DNA from: Actinoplanes sp. M2I2 | GTDB lineage: Bacteria > Actinomycetota > Actinomycetes > Mycobacteriales > Micromonosporaceae | DNA: 64,000 nucleotides | Direction: 5' to 3' | Assembly (NCBI RefSeq): GCF_023544445.1 | Contig: NZ_JALPVJ010000014.1 | Span: 186,001-250,000 of the forward strand | In this document: positions 32,772 through 41,354 of the stretch, piece after piece | How positions within the stretch are numbered: position 1 is the stretch's first letter | Layout of the letters: every line of letters starts with the position of its first letter | Notes under the pieces: model-generated | What the model saw: only the letters and a program-made list of their open reading frames with translations | The model's database searches: none | Told to the model about the DNA's origin: nothing | Made by a program: the position numbers and the translations under genes

Positions 32772-34098
32772 GCAGGTCGATCCGGAACCGCGCCCCGCCG
32801 CCGGGCCGGTCGGCCAGCGACACCGTGCCGCCGTGGGCCGCCGCGTGCTCGGCCACGATCGCCAGCCCCAGCCCGGTGCCGTCGCCCCCGCCGCGCGCGT
32901 TCGCGGCCGGCCCCCGCACGAATCGGTCGAAGATGGTGGCCCGCGCCTCGTCCGGGACCCCCGGCCCGGCGTCGTCCACCTCGAGGAACCCCGGCCCGAT
33001 CCGGACGGCCACCGGCCCCCCGCCGTAGCGGATCGCGTTGTCGACCAGGTTGCCCAGCGCCTGTTCGACGCGGCGCCGGTCGACGTGCCAGTCGACCTCG
33101 GTGCCCGGCTCGACCTCGATGAGCTCGGCCGGCAGGTTCCGGGTGTTCAGCACGCGGGCCGCCAGCAGCCCGATGTCGGCGTCCTCGAGGTGCACCGGCT
33201 GGTCGCTGCGGGCCAGTTCGAGCAGGTCGTCGACCAGCGCCTGGAACCGGGCCACCTCGTCGGCGATCAGCCCGACGGCCGCGGCCGACCGTTCGTCGAG
33301 GCTGTCGCGGCGCCGGTTGAGCACGCTCACCGCGGCCGCCAGGGTCTGCAGGGGGGAGCGCAGCTCGTGGCTCACGTCGGCGGCGAAGCGGCGGTCCCGG
33401 CGCAACCGCCGGGACAGCTCGTCGGCCATGTGGTTGAACGAGGCGGTCAGCCGGGCCAGGTCGGGTTCGGCGTCCGGGTCGAGGCGGGTGTCCAGGTCAC
33501 CGTCGGCGATGCCGCTCGCCGCCTCGGCCACCGCCGCCAGCGGTCGCAGGGCGTGCCGGGTGACGTACCAGCCGACCGCCGCTCCCCCGGCCGACACCAT
33601 GATCGCCACGGCGGTCAGGACCAGCGCGAGCAGCTGCAGCGTCCGCTCCAGCTCACCCAGCGACACGATCTCGTAGAACACCGCCGAACCCTGCACGGGC
33701 ACGGCCACGACCAGGGACGCTTCCCGGCCGCGGCGGATCCGCTGGGCGCCGGCCTCGCCGCTCGCGGCCATCTCCTGCAGGGCCTCCGGTACGAAGTCGC
33801 TCGCGGCCGGACCGGCGCTGCGCGAATACCATTCGCCCTGGAACTCCAGCAGCACGTAGCGGTCGGCGCCGAAGTCGAGCGACTGCAACAGCTCCCGTAC
33901 GTCCGGGTTCGGACCGGTCAGCCCGGCGTTGATGGCCGCCGCGTCGAAGTAGGTGGCCCGCACGGCCGCCCGCTCACGCTCGCGGAACAGCGTGTTGCTG
34001 ATCAACTCGTACGAGACGAAGGTGACCCCGGCCGACAGGGCCAGAGCGCCGATGGCGAAGGCGGCGCTGACCCGGGTCCGCAGCCCGGCCCGTCTCAC
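32761..34098 (-). CDS. Two-component sensor histidine kinase
   Basis: The 445-residue kinase has a first membrane segment near residues 9-32, an extracellular sensor region to ~150, a second membrane segment near 153-180, then HAMP. The H-box is FAADVSHELRSPL near 245, N-box NLVDNAIRYG near 350, and ATP-binding Gly boxes DDAGPGVP and GTGLGLAIV. It would autophosphorylate on His and pass phosphate to the adjacent regulator. Start GTG 34098 overlaps the regulator stop by GTGA, proving coupling. The signal is unknown; a GerMN lipoprotein nearby may feed it. Confidence 0.93.
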   Translation of the reverse strand: MRRAGLRTRVSAAFAIGALALSAGVTFVSYELISNTLFRERERAAVRATYFDAAAINAGLTGPNPDVRELLQSLDFGADRYVLLEFQGEWYSRSAGPAASDFVPEALQEMAASGEAGAQRIRRGREASLVVAVPVQGSAVFYEIVSLGELERTLQLLALVLTAVAIMVSAGGAAVGWYVTRHALRPLAAVAEAASGIADGDLDTRLDPDAEPDLARLTASFNHMADELSRRLRRDRRFAADVSHELRSPLQTLAAAVSVLNRRRDSLDERSAAAVGLIADEVARFQALVDDLLELARSDQPVHLEDADIGLLAARVLNTRNLPAELIEVEPGTEVDWHVDRRRVEQALGNLVDNAIRYGGGPVAVRIGPGFLEVDDAGPGVPDEARATIFDRFVRGPAANARGGGDGTGLGLAIVAEHAAAHGGTVSLADRPGGGARFRIDLPTR

Positions 34099-34775
34099 GG
34101 CTGCAGCTTGTAGCCCAGACCGCGCACGGTCACCAGGTGCCGCGGCTTGCCCGCGCTGTCCTCGATCTTGTGCCGGAGCCGGCCCACGTGCACGTCCACC
34201 AGCCGCTCGTCGCCGATCTCGTACTCCCACACCCGGCTCAGCAGCTGCTGGCGCGACAGCACCTGCCCGGGGTGCTCGGCCAGCTCACAGAGCAGCCGGA
34301 ACTCCGTCCGGGTGACCGCGACGGGCTCGCCGTGCAGCCGCACCTCACCCGCCTCGGGCCGGATCTCCAGGTCACCGAAGGTCAGCACGGTCATCGACGG
34401 GCCGGCCGACGCGGCCCGCCCCCGGCGGCGCAGCGCCCGCAGCCGGGCCGCGAGCTCCTTCACGGCGACCGGCTTGACCACGTAGTCGTCCGCCCCCGCC
34501 TCGAGCCCGGCCACGATGTCGTGGGTGTCGTCGCGGGCGCTGACCACGATGACCGGCACGTCATCGGTGCGGCGCAGCTGCCGGATGCACTCGAAACCGT
34601 CCATGCCCGGCAGCATGAGGTCGACCAGCACGGCGTCGGCGGGCTGCCGGCGCTGCAGCTCCAGCCCCTCCTCGGCGGTGGCCACGGCGTGGGTCTCGTA
34701 GCCCTCGTCCTCCAGAGCCATGGCCAGCGACAGCCGGATCCGGTCGTCGTCCTCGATCAACAGCACGGCGCTCAT
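34095..34775 (-). CDS. OmpR family two-component response regulator
   Basis: The 226-residue regulator has a receiver domain with acidic pocket LLIEDDDRI, phospho-acceptor Asp in DAVLVDLMLPGMDGF near residue 51, switch residue in VVSARD and Lys in YVVKPV. The C-terminal winged helix of OmpR type has LTRTEF-like VTRTEFRLLCELAEHPGQV and DVHVGRLRHKIE then VRGLGYKL. ATG 34775 is chosen at the receiver start. It is the first gene of the kinase operon and lies 61 bp downstream of a TGAC direct-repeat element that it may bind itself. Confidence 0.94.
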   Translation of the reverse strand: MSAVLLIEDDDRIRLSLAMALEDEGYETHAVATAEEGLELQRRQPADAVLVDLMLPGMDGFECIRQLRRTDDVPVIVVSARDDTHDIVAGLEAGADDYVVKPVAVKELAARLRALRRRGRAASAGPSMTVLTFGDLEIRPEAGEVRLHGEPVAVTRTEFRLLCELAEHPGQVLSRQQLLSRVWEYEIGDERLVDVHVGRLRHKIEDSAGKPRHLVTVRGLGYKLQP

Positions 34776-34835
34776 AACCGCATGATGCCGCGCCGACCAC
34801 GGGACGACACGGCGCAGTGCCGAATCCCCGGTTTC

Positions 34836-34850
34836 GTCACGCAACCGTCA
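34836..34850. promoter_or_regulatory. TGAC direct-repeat element upstream of response regulator (site 2)
   Basis: On the minus strand the site reads TGACGGTTGCGTGAC, matching site 1 at 12 of 15 positions, with the same 11-bp spacing. On the plus strand both sites continue as GTCATAT then CCGGAG. Presence upstream of the regulator and of the GerMN lipoprotein suggests autoregulation of a small regulon. Confidence 0.55.
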
Positions 34851-34966
34851 TATGCCCGGAGGTCTATCGCCATCGCCCGCCCGGAGCATGGGACGCGGGA
34901 AACGAACCCTCCCACAGGGCCCGCGCTCCGCCCACCGGTTCGGTGGCCAGGGCGCGGGTCCTTCAT

Positions 34967-35004
34967 GCCGGGGAGACCGCGACCGCCATCCCGGTCTCTC
35001 CGGC
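34967..35004 (-). terminator. Hairpin downstream of the SDR gene
   Basis: GCCGGGGAGACCG (34967-34979) pairs with 34992-35004 with one mismatch around a 12-base loop. It lies just after the stop of the minus-strand SDR gene and would end its transcript. No U-tract is present. Confidence 0.6.
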
Positions 35005-35022
35005 ACCCGTACGCGGGAGGCG

Positions 35023-36021
35023 TCAACCGCGGCGGCGACCCAGGATCGCGCCGGCGCCCACGAGGACGGCCACGGCAGCGCCGGCCAGGCCGGCACGGTG
35101 CATCGACGACCATGACCACAGATCCCGGGACTTGGCCTTGTCGTCGAACATGCCGTGGGCGCCGCGGTCGGTGTCGTCGTCCTTCGGCTCGAAGACGTTG
35201 CTGCCGTACCGGGGGCCGGCATCCTCGCTGAGCTGGCCGTCGACCACCTTGCGGGCCAGATACCAGTCCATGAACGAGGGGGCCAGCCGGCTGCCCAGGA
35301 TGGTGTAGGCGGTGGAGATCCCGACCCACAGGTTGCGGCGCGGGTTCTCGGCCAGGAAGCGCACCGCGCGGGCGGCGATCTCGGGCTGGAAAATCGGCTC
35401 GACCGGCTGCGGGTGGTCCGCGAACTCGGTGGCGTTCCAGTCGAACTGCACCGTGTTGATCCCCGGCAGCTGCACCGAGCACACCCGGACGGCGCTGCCG
35501 GTGTGCTTGAGCTCGGCGATCACGCTGTCGGTGAAGCCCTTCACGGCGTGCTTGGCACCGCAGTAGGCCGACTGCAACGGGATGCCGCGGAAGGCCAGCG
35601 CACTGCCGACCTGCACGATCACCCCGCGGTCGCGGGGCCGCATGTGCTCCAGCGCGGCGCGGGTGCCGTGCACCTGGCCGAGATAGGTGACGTCGGTGAT
35701 CTTGCGATATTCGTCCTCCGGGATGTCCCAGAAGTAGCGCAGGTCGCCCGAGAAGGCGTCGTTCACCCAGAGGTCGATCGGCCCCAGGTCCTGCTCCACC
35801 CGGAGGGCGGCCTGGCGCACCTGCTCGGCGTCGGCCACGTCGGTCGGGATGCCCAGGGCCCGCGCGCCGGCCTTCTCGGCATCCGCGACCGCCCCGTCCA
35901 GCCCGGCCTGGCCCCGGGCCAGCACCGCCACGTCCCAGCCGTTTCCGGCCAGCTCCCGCACCACGGCCCGGCCGACCCCGGCGGTTCCTCCGGTGATCAC
36001 GGCGATCCGACGCTCTGTCAC
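35023..36021 (-). CDS. SDR family oxidoreductase with C-terminal membrane segment
   Basis: The 332-residue protein is a classical SDR: cofactor loop TGGTAGVG (10-17), VNDAFSG in place of NNAG near 90, catalytic Ser in VGSALAF, and YCGAK. After the ~250-residue catalytic part comes a tail with DDDTDRGAHGMFDDKAKSRD and a hydrophobic segment (AGLAGAAVAVLVGAGAIL) ending in RRRG, so it is probably tail-anchored to the membrane. The replaced NNAG motif is unusual but found in this subgroup. Substrate unknown. Confidence 0.88.
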   Translation of the reverse strand: MTERRIAVITGGTAGVGRAVVRELAGNGWDVAVLARGQAGLDGAVADAEKAGARALGIPTDVADAEQVRQAALRVEQDLGPIDLWVNDAFSGDLRYFWDIPEDEYRKITDVTYLGQVHGTRAALEHMRPRDRGVIVQVGSALAFRGIPLQSAYCGAKHAVKGFTDSVIAELKHTGSAVRVCSVQLPGINTVQFDWNATEFADHPQPVEPIFQPEIAARAVRFLAENPRRNLWVGISTAYTILGSRLAPSFMDWYLARKVVDGQLSEDAGPRYGSNVFEPKDDDTDRGAHGMFDDKAKSRDLWSWSSMHRAGLAGAAVAVLVGAGAILGRRRG

Positions 36022-36201
36022 TGCGTTTCCCTTCGCTGCTCAACCTGCCGCAGGTGCAGGTACCCGCTCACCGGCCGCTGGAACACCGATCCTGATCGAT
36101 CCCGGGTCCGGCGTTAATCACCGGGCCCGCCGGGTAGGCAGCGCCGATTTCCCGTACGACCGACTTCCCGTGCCATCGATTCCGCCGCTTGAGGAGCCGC
36201 C

Positions 36202-38151
36202 GTGACTGCCGTTACCCCACGCCCCGTGGTGACCCGGCCCGCCCCGGTGCGGCGCCAGGTCAAGGGATCCGCGCTGGCCCGGCTGCTGCGCACGACCGAC
36301 GCGAAGCAGATCGGCCTCATGTACATGGTCACGGCGTTCGTGTTCTTCATCATCGGCGGGGTGATGGCGCTGCTGATCCGGGGCGAGCTGGCCCGGCCCG
36401 GCCTGCAGTTCCTCTCCCCGGAGCAGTACAACCAGCTGTTCACGATGCACGGCACGATCATGCTGCTGTTCTTCGCGACGCCGATCGTGTTCGCCTTCGC
36501 CAACTACATCGTGCCGATCCAGATCGGCGCGCCCGACGTGGCCTTCCCGCGGCTGAACTCGTTCGCGTACTGGCTGTTCCTGTTCGGCGGCCTGATCGCC
36601 ATCGGGTCGTTCGCCACCCCGGGCGGCGCCGCGGACTTCGGCTGGACGGCGTACACCCCGCTCAGCGACGAGGTCCACTCCCCCGGCGTCGGCGGCAACA
36701 TGTGGGTCGTCGGCCTGGCCCTGTCGGGTCTCGGCACGATCCTCGGCGGGGTCAACATGATCACCACGATCCTGACCCTGCGGGCGCCGGGCATGACGAT
36801 GTTCCGCATGCCGATCATGACGTGGAACATCCTGATCACCAGTCTGCTGGTCGTGATGGTCTTCCCGTTCCTGGCCGCCGCGCTGTTCGCCCTGGCCGCC
36901 GACCGCGTGCTCGGGGCGCACGTCTTCGACGTGAACACCGGCGGGCCGATGCTGTGGCAGCACCTGTTCTGGTTCTTCGGCCACCCCGAGGTCTACGTGG
37001 TGGCGCTGCCGTTCTTCGGCATCATCACCGAGGTCATCCCGGTGTTCAGCCGCAAGCCGGTGTTCGGCTACAAGGGCCTGGTCGCGGCGACGTTGCTGAT
37101 CGCCGGCCTGTCGATGAGCGTCTGGGCCCACCACATGTTCGCCACCGGCCAGGTCCTGCTGCCGTTCTTCAGCTTCCTGAGCTTCCTCATCGCCGTACCG
37201 ACGGGCATGAAGTTCTTCGTCTGGATCGGCACGATGTGGCGCGGGCAGATCTCGCTGGAGACGCCGATGCTGTTCGCCATCGGCTTCCTGGTGACGTTCC
37301 TGTTCGGCGGGCTGTCGGGCGTGCTGCTCGCCTCGCCGCCGATCGACTTCCACGTGCACGACAGCTACTTCGTCGTGGCGCACTTCCACTACGTGTTGTT
37401 CGGCACGATCGTCTTCGCGGTCTTCGCCGGACTGTACTTCTGGTTCCCGAAGATGACCGGCCGGATGCTCGACGACCGGCTGGGCAAGGTGCACTTCTGG
37501 CTGACGTTCGTCGGCTTCCACACCACGTTCCTGGTGCAGCACTGGCTGGGGGCCGAGGGCATGCCGCGCCGCTACGCCGACTATCTGCCCTCCGACGGCT
37601 TCACCGAGCTGCACACGATCTCCAGCATCGGCTCGTTCGTGCTCGGGGCCTCCATGCTGCCGTTCCTCTACAACGTCTGGAAGTCGTACAAGGTCGGCCA
37701 GGTCGTGACCGTGGACGACCCGTGGGGCTACGGCAACTCGCTGGAGTGGGCCACCTCGTGCCCGCCGCCGCTGCGCAACTTCGACAAGATGCCGCGGATC
37801 CGGTCCGAGCGGCCGGCCTTCGACGCCAAGTACGGCGACGAGGTGTCCGACCTGGGTCGCGAGCTGCGCACGGGGGACAGCCGGGTGGCGCAGTCGGTCG
37901 CATCGGAGCTGCGCTCCGACGGCGGGCCGGACGGCTCCGACGTGGCGACGCCCGGCGGGGCGACCGGCAGCGAGGCCGCCCGCGGCTACCAGCCCGACCC
38001 GCGCTCTGGGGCCCGGAATGTCCGCGTACCCGAACCGGACGAGATCCGGGCGCCCGACGCGGCCGACCAGCCCGGCGGCACCCCCTTCGACGCCGAGGCG
38101 ACCCGCCGCGACTCCGACGAGCGGCAGCGCCGCGGCGAGGACAAAGGCTGA
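36202..38151 (+). CDS. ctaD: Cytochrome c oxidase subunit I (aa3-type)
   Basis: The 649-residue protein has 12 membrane segments and all haem-copper ligands: HGTIMLLFF (haem a His), [10 protein letters not shown] (CuB His and cross-linked Tyr region), WAHHMFATG (CuB His pair) and [10 protein letters not shown] (haem a3 and a His). It is the catalytic core that reduces O2 and pumps protons. Actinobacterial ctaD ends near residue 560-580; here a charged hydrophilic tail of about 80 residues is added. No ctaC, ctaE, ctaF or qcr genes are adjacent, so this is a stand-alone, probably second copy. Confidence 0.95.
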   Translation: MTAVTPRPVVTRPAPVRRQVKGSALARLLRTTDAKQIGLMYMVTAFVFFIIGGVMALLIRGELARPGLQFLSPEQYNQLFTMHGTIMLLFFATPIVFAFANYIVPIQIGAPDVAFPRLNSFAYWLFLFGGLIAIGSFATPGGAADFGWTAYTPLSDEVHSPGVGGNMWVVGLALSGLGTILGGVNMITTILTLRAPGMTMFRMPIMTWNILITSLLVVMVFPFLAAALFALAADRVLGAHVFDVNTGGPMLWQHLFWFFGHPEVYVVALPFFGIITEVIPVFSRKPVFGYKGLVAATLLIAGLSMSVWAHHMFATGQVLLPFFSFLSFLIAVPTGMKFFVWIGTMWRGQISLETPMLFAIGFLVTFLFGGLSGVLLASPPIDFHVHDSYFVVAHFHYVLFGTIVFAVFAGLYFWFPKMTGRMLDDRLGKVHFWLTFVGFHTTFLVQHWLGAEGMPRRYADYLPSDGFTELHTISSIGSFVLGASMLPFLYNVWKSYKVGQVVTVDDPWGYGNSLEWATSCPPPLRNFDKMPRIRSERPAFDAKYGDEVSDLGRELRTGDSRVAQSVASELRSDGGPDGSDVATPGGATGSEAARGYQPDPRSGARNVRVPEPDEIRAPDAADQPGGTPFDAEATRRDSDERQRRGEDKG

Positions 38152-38161
38152 GACGCCGCGC

Positions 38162-39094
38162 CTATCCGAAGGTGAAGACGTACGCCCGGGCACCCGGCGC
38201 TGCGAACGTGATCTCGAGGAACCGTTCCTCGACCGGGCCGGGCTGGCGGACGAGCTGATACATCCGGCCCTCGTCGAGCACTCCGGCGCCGTCGGCTCCG
38301 ACGTCGAGACCGGCGGCGTCGCCCGGGGCCTGGCCGTCCAGCGTGACGCGGAACGGGATCGGCCCGCCGCCGGACCGGTCGAGCACCAGGTTGGCGTCGC
38401 GGGCCTGGAAGCGGAAGGCGATGCCGCCGTCCGGCCCGGCCAGGTCGGCGTGCTCGCTGCCGACCGTCCACTCGCCGTCCAGGGCCCAGTGATTGAAGTG
38501 CAGGTAGTTCGCGTACGTGTAGGTGTGCCGGCGGCCGTACCCGGCGTCGCCGGCCGCCGCGAAGTGCTCGCCCCGGGCGTACCCGAGATAGGTCTCCGGG
38601 GTGCGCAGCTGGGACCAGTCGGCCTCGGCCTCGACGCCGGCCGGCTCGACCCGGCTCAGCGGGCGGCGGACGTCGAGCAGGCGCTGGATCGAGCGTTCCG
38701 ACTTCTCGTACTCCCCCTCGCCGAAATGGTGGTCGCGGATCGTGCCTTCCTCGTCGGCCAGGTACAGCGCCGGCCAGAAGTGGTTGTCGAAAGCCGTCCA
38801 GACCGCGTAGTCGTTGTCGATGACGACCGGGTAGTCGATGCCGCGCTCGGCCACCGCCCGGCGCACGAGGGCCGGGTCGTGCTCGAAGGCGAATTCGGGC
38901 GTGTGCACGCCGACGACGATCAGCCCGTCCCGGCGGTACGCGTTCCACCACGCGAGGCGATAGGGCGCCGTGCGCAGCCAGTTGACGCAGGTGAGCGTCC
39001 AGAAGTCGTAGAGGACGACGTGACCGTGCAGGTCGTCGGGGCCGAGCGGCCGGGAGTCGAGCCACTCGGCCTGGGCCAGCGAGGGCGTTCTCAT
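38162..39094 (-). CDS. DipZ-like thioredoxin-domain protein with altered CxxC
   Basis: The 310-residue protein resembles the soluble C-terminal part of DipZ: a thioredoxin fold at residues ~10-150 (VVLYDFWTLTCVNWLRTAPY, HTPEFAFEHD, YPVVIDNDYAVWTAFDN, WPALYLADEEG) and a C-terminal beta-sandwich (~170-310, ETYLGYARGEHFA, YTYANYLHFNHWALDGEW). The usual FWTYTCINC is here C36-V-N-W39, so the second Cys is lost and normal disulfide exchange is impossible. No membrane segment or signal peptide is seen. It ends 10 bp from the convergent ctaD. Confidence 0.85.
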   Translation of the reverse strand: MRTPSLAQAEWLDSRPLGPDDLHGHVVLYDFWTLTCVNWLRTAPYRLAWWNAYRRDGLIVVGVHTPEFAFEHDPALVRRAVAERGIDYPVVIDNDYAVWTAFDNHFWPALYLADEEGTIRDHHFGEGEYEKSERSIQRLLDVRRPLSRVEPAGVEAEADWSQLRTPETYLGYARGEHFAAAGDAGYGRRHTYTYANYLHFNHWALDGEWTVGSEHADLAGPDGGIAFRFQARDANLVLDRSGGGPIPFRVTLDGQAPGDAAGLDVGADGAGVLDEGRMYQLVRQPGPVEERFLEITFAAPGARAYVFTFG

Positions 39095-39152
39095 GCTGTC
39101 ACGGTGCCAGTCCGGCCGGGCCGAAGCCAGCGATGTGTCGACCGGCTCTATC

Positions 39153-40115
39153 GTGAACCGGGTGACGCCGCTCCCCCGCCTGCACCGCGTCGCCGCGCTC
39201 GTGCTGGAAGGCGCGAAGCCGCTCGACGTCGGCATCCCGGCCCAGGTCTTCACGACGCGCGCGAGCATGCCGTACGAGGTAAGGGTCTGCGGCGCCGCGC
39301 CCGGGCTGATCACCGGCGGGGACGGCCTGTCCTACCACGTGGCCGACGGGCTCGACGCCCTCGCGTGGGCCGATGTCGTGTTCCTCCCGGGCTATCGCTT
39401 CCCGGACCGCGAGGACCCGCCCGGGGCTGTCCTGGACGCGCTGGTCGCCGCGCACGACCGGGGAGCCCGGCTGGCGGCCATCTCGACCGGGGCGTTCGCG
39501 CTGGCCGCGACCGGGTTGCTCGACGGGAAACGGGCCACGACGCACTGGCACTACACCCGGCAGCTGGCGCACAAGCACCCGGGCGTGCGCGTCGACGAGA
39601 ACGTGCTCTTCGTCGACGAGGGCAGCGTGCTCACGTCGGCCGGCGCCGCCTCGGGCATCGACCTGTGCCTGCACCTGCTGCGCGGCGACCTCGGGGTGGC
39701 CGCGTCCAACCACGCGGCCCGGCGGCTGGTCGCGGCGCCCTACCGCAGCGGCGGCCAGGCCCAGTACGTGCCCCGCAGCGTGCCCGAACCGCTCGGCGAG
39801 CGCTTCGCCGCGACCCGGGAATGGGCGCTGCACCGGTTGGACAAGCCGCTCTCGCTGGAGACGCTGGCCCGGCACGCGGCCGTGTCGCCGCGGACCTTCT
39901 CCCGACGGTTCGCCGACGACACCGGCCACCCGCCGATGCAGTGGGTCATGCGGGCCCGCATCGACCGGGCCCGCGAGCTGCTGGAGCTCTCGCAGCTGTC
40001 GGTGGAGCAGATCGCCGTGCGCGTCGGGCTGGGCACCGGAGCCAACCTGCGCCTGCACTTCCAGCGCGTCCTGGGCACGACACCGAGCCAGTACCGCCGC
40101 ACCTTCGTGGCGTGA
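39153..40115 (+). CDS. GlxA family AraC-type transcriptional regulator
   Basis: The 320-residue protein has an N-terminal DJ-1/PfpI-like (class I glutamine amidotransferase-like) domain, residues ~10-180, with AISTGAFALAATGLLDGK at the nucleophile elbow (Ser-Thr-Gly where Cys is found in enzymes, so non-catalytic). The C-terminal AraC double helix-turn-helix follows (LSLETLARHAAVSPRTFSRR and LSVEQIAVRVGLGTGANLRL). It probably senses a small ligand and controls neighbouring or metabolic genes. Start is uncertain: GTG 39153 or 39162. It is divergent from the DipZ-like gene by 58 bp. Confidence 0.9.
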   Translation: MNRVTPLPRLHRVAALVLEGAKPLDVGIPAQVFTTRASMPYEVRVCGAAPGLITGGDGLSYHVADGLDALAWADVVFLPGYRFPDREDPPGAVLDALVAAHDRGARLAAISTGAFALAATGLLDGKRATTHWHYTRQLAHKHPGVRVDENVLFVDEGSVLTSAGAASGIDLCLHLLRGDLGVAASNHAARRLVAAPYRSGGQAQYVPRSVPEPLGERFAATREWALHRLDKPLSLETLARHAAVSPRTFSRRFADDTGHPPMQWVMRARIDRARELLELSQLSVEQIAVRVGLGTGANLRLHFQRVLGTTPSQYRRTFVA

Positions 40116-40212
40116 CCTCCCGAGTGGCCGGACGTGGCGAGTGGCGTGATCCTTGCGAACGGTGGCGCCGGCGCCACTGTTCGCGCCGCAGGGCGCCCGC
40201 GAGGGTTGAGCC

Positions 40213-41217
40213 ATGACTCGCATCGCCATCAACGGATTCGGCCGCATCGGACGCAACGTGCTGCGGGCGCTGCTCGAGCGGGACAGCAAGCTCGAGGTCG
40301 TCGCCGTCAACGATCTCACCGAGCCGGCCGCCCTGGCCCGCCTGCTGGCCTTCGACACCACGGCCGGACGGCTGGGCCGCCCGGTCACCGCCGACGGCTC
40401 CACCCTGGTCGTCGACGGGCGCCGCATCGAGGTGCTGTCCGAACGGGAGCCGGCCGCGCTGCCCTGGGCCGCGCTGGAGATCGACATCGTGCTCGAGGCG
40501 ACCGGCCGCTTCGCCTCGGCCGCGGCCGCCCGCGCCCACCTCGACGCCGGCGCGCGCAAGGTCCTGGTCGGAGCCCCCTCGGACGGCGCCGACGTCACGC
40601 TCGCGCCCGGCATCAACACGTCCGCGTACGACCCCGCCACCCACACGATCGTCTCGAACGCCTCCTGTACGACCAACGCCCTGGCCCCGCTCGCGTCGGT
40701 GCTGGACGAGCTGGCCGGCATCGAGCACGGCTTCATGACGACGGTCCACGCCTACACCCAGGAGCAGAACCTGCAGGACGGCCCGCACCGCGACCCGCGC
40801 CGGGCCCGGGCCGCGGCCGTCAACATCGTCCCCACCACCACGGGCGCGGCCAAGGCGATCGGCCTGGTCCTGCCCCAGCTCGCCGGCAAGCTCTCCGGCG
40901 ACTCGATCCGCGTGCCCGTCCCGGTCGGCTCGATCGTCGAGCTCAACACCACGGTCGCCCGCGACGTCACCCGCGACGAGGTCCTGACGGCCTACCGCGT
41001 GGCCGCCGACGGGCCGCTGGCCGGCATCCTCGAGTACTCCGAGGACCCGCTGGTCTCGGCCGACATCGTCGGCAACCCGGCGTCGGCCGTCTTCGACTCG
41101 GCCCTCACCCGGGTCGACGGCCGCCACGTCAAGGTCGTCGCCTGGTACGACAACGAGTGGGGCTTCTCCAACCGGGTCATCGACACCCTGGAGCTGCTGG
41201 CCACCCGGGGCGTCTGA
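40213..41217 (+). CDS. gap: Glyceraldehyde-3-phosphate dehydrogenase, type I
   Basis: The 334-residue enzyme has the NAD-binding start INGFGRIGRNVLRALLE, catalytic Cys152 in SNASCTTNALAP, the P-site HAYTQEQNLQDGPHRDPRRA and the C-terminal WYDNEWGFSNRVID. It converts glyceraldehyde 3-phosphate to 1,3-bisphosphoglycerate with NAD and phosphate. It lacks pgk and tpi as neighbours, so it is a stand-alone copy and may be a second GAPDH with a peripheral role. GAGGGTTGAGCC precedes ATG 40213. Confidence 0.95.
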   Translation: MTRIAINGFGRIGRNVLRALLERDSKLEVVAVNDLTEPAALARLLAFDTTAGRLGRPVTADGSTLVVDGRRIEVLSEREPAALPWAALEIDIVLEATGRFASAAAARAHLDAGARKVLVGAPSDGADVTLAPGINTSAYDPATHTIVSNASCTTNALAPLASVLDELAGIEHGFMTTVHAYTQEQNLQDGPHRDPRRARAAAVNIVPTTTGAAKAIGLVLPQLAGKLSGDSIRVPVPVGSIVELNTTVARDVTRDEVLTAYRVAADGPLAGILEYSEDPLVSADIVGNPASAVFDSALTRVDGRHVKVVAWYDNEWGFSNRVIDTLELLATRGV

Positions 41218-41354
41218 CCGCTCACGCCCGCCGGCCGGCCGTCGTCCTGATCACGGCGGAATCGTAGGAGGATCAGACCGGCCTTGCTTGTACCGCGGCG
41301 CCTACGTCACCGCGCTGCCTCGATCCGTGACGAGCGCGATCGGGGTCGGTTCCC

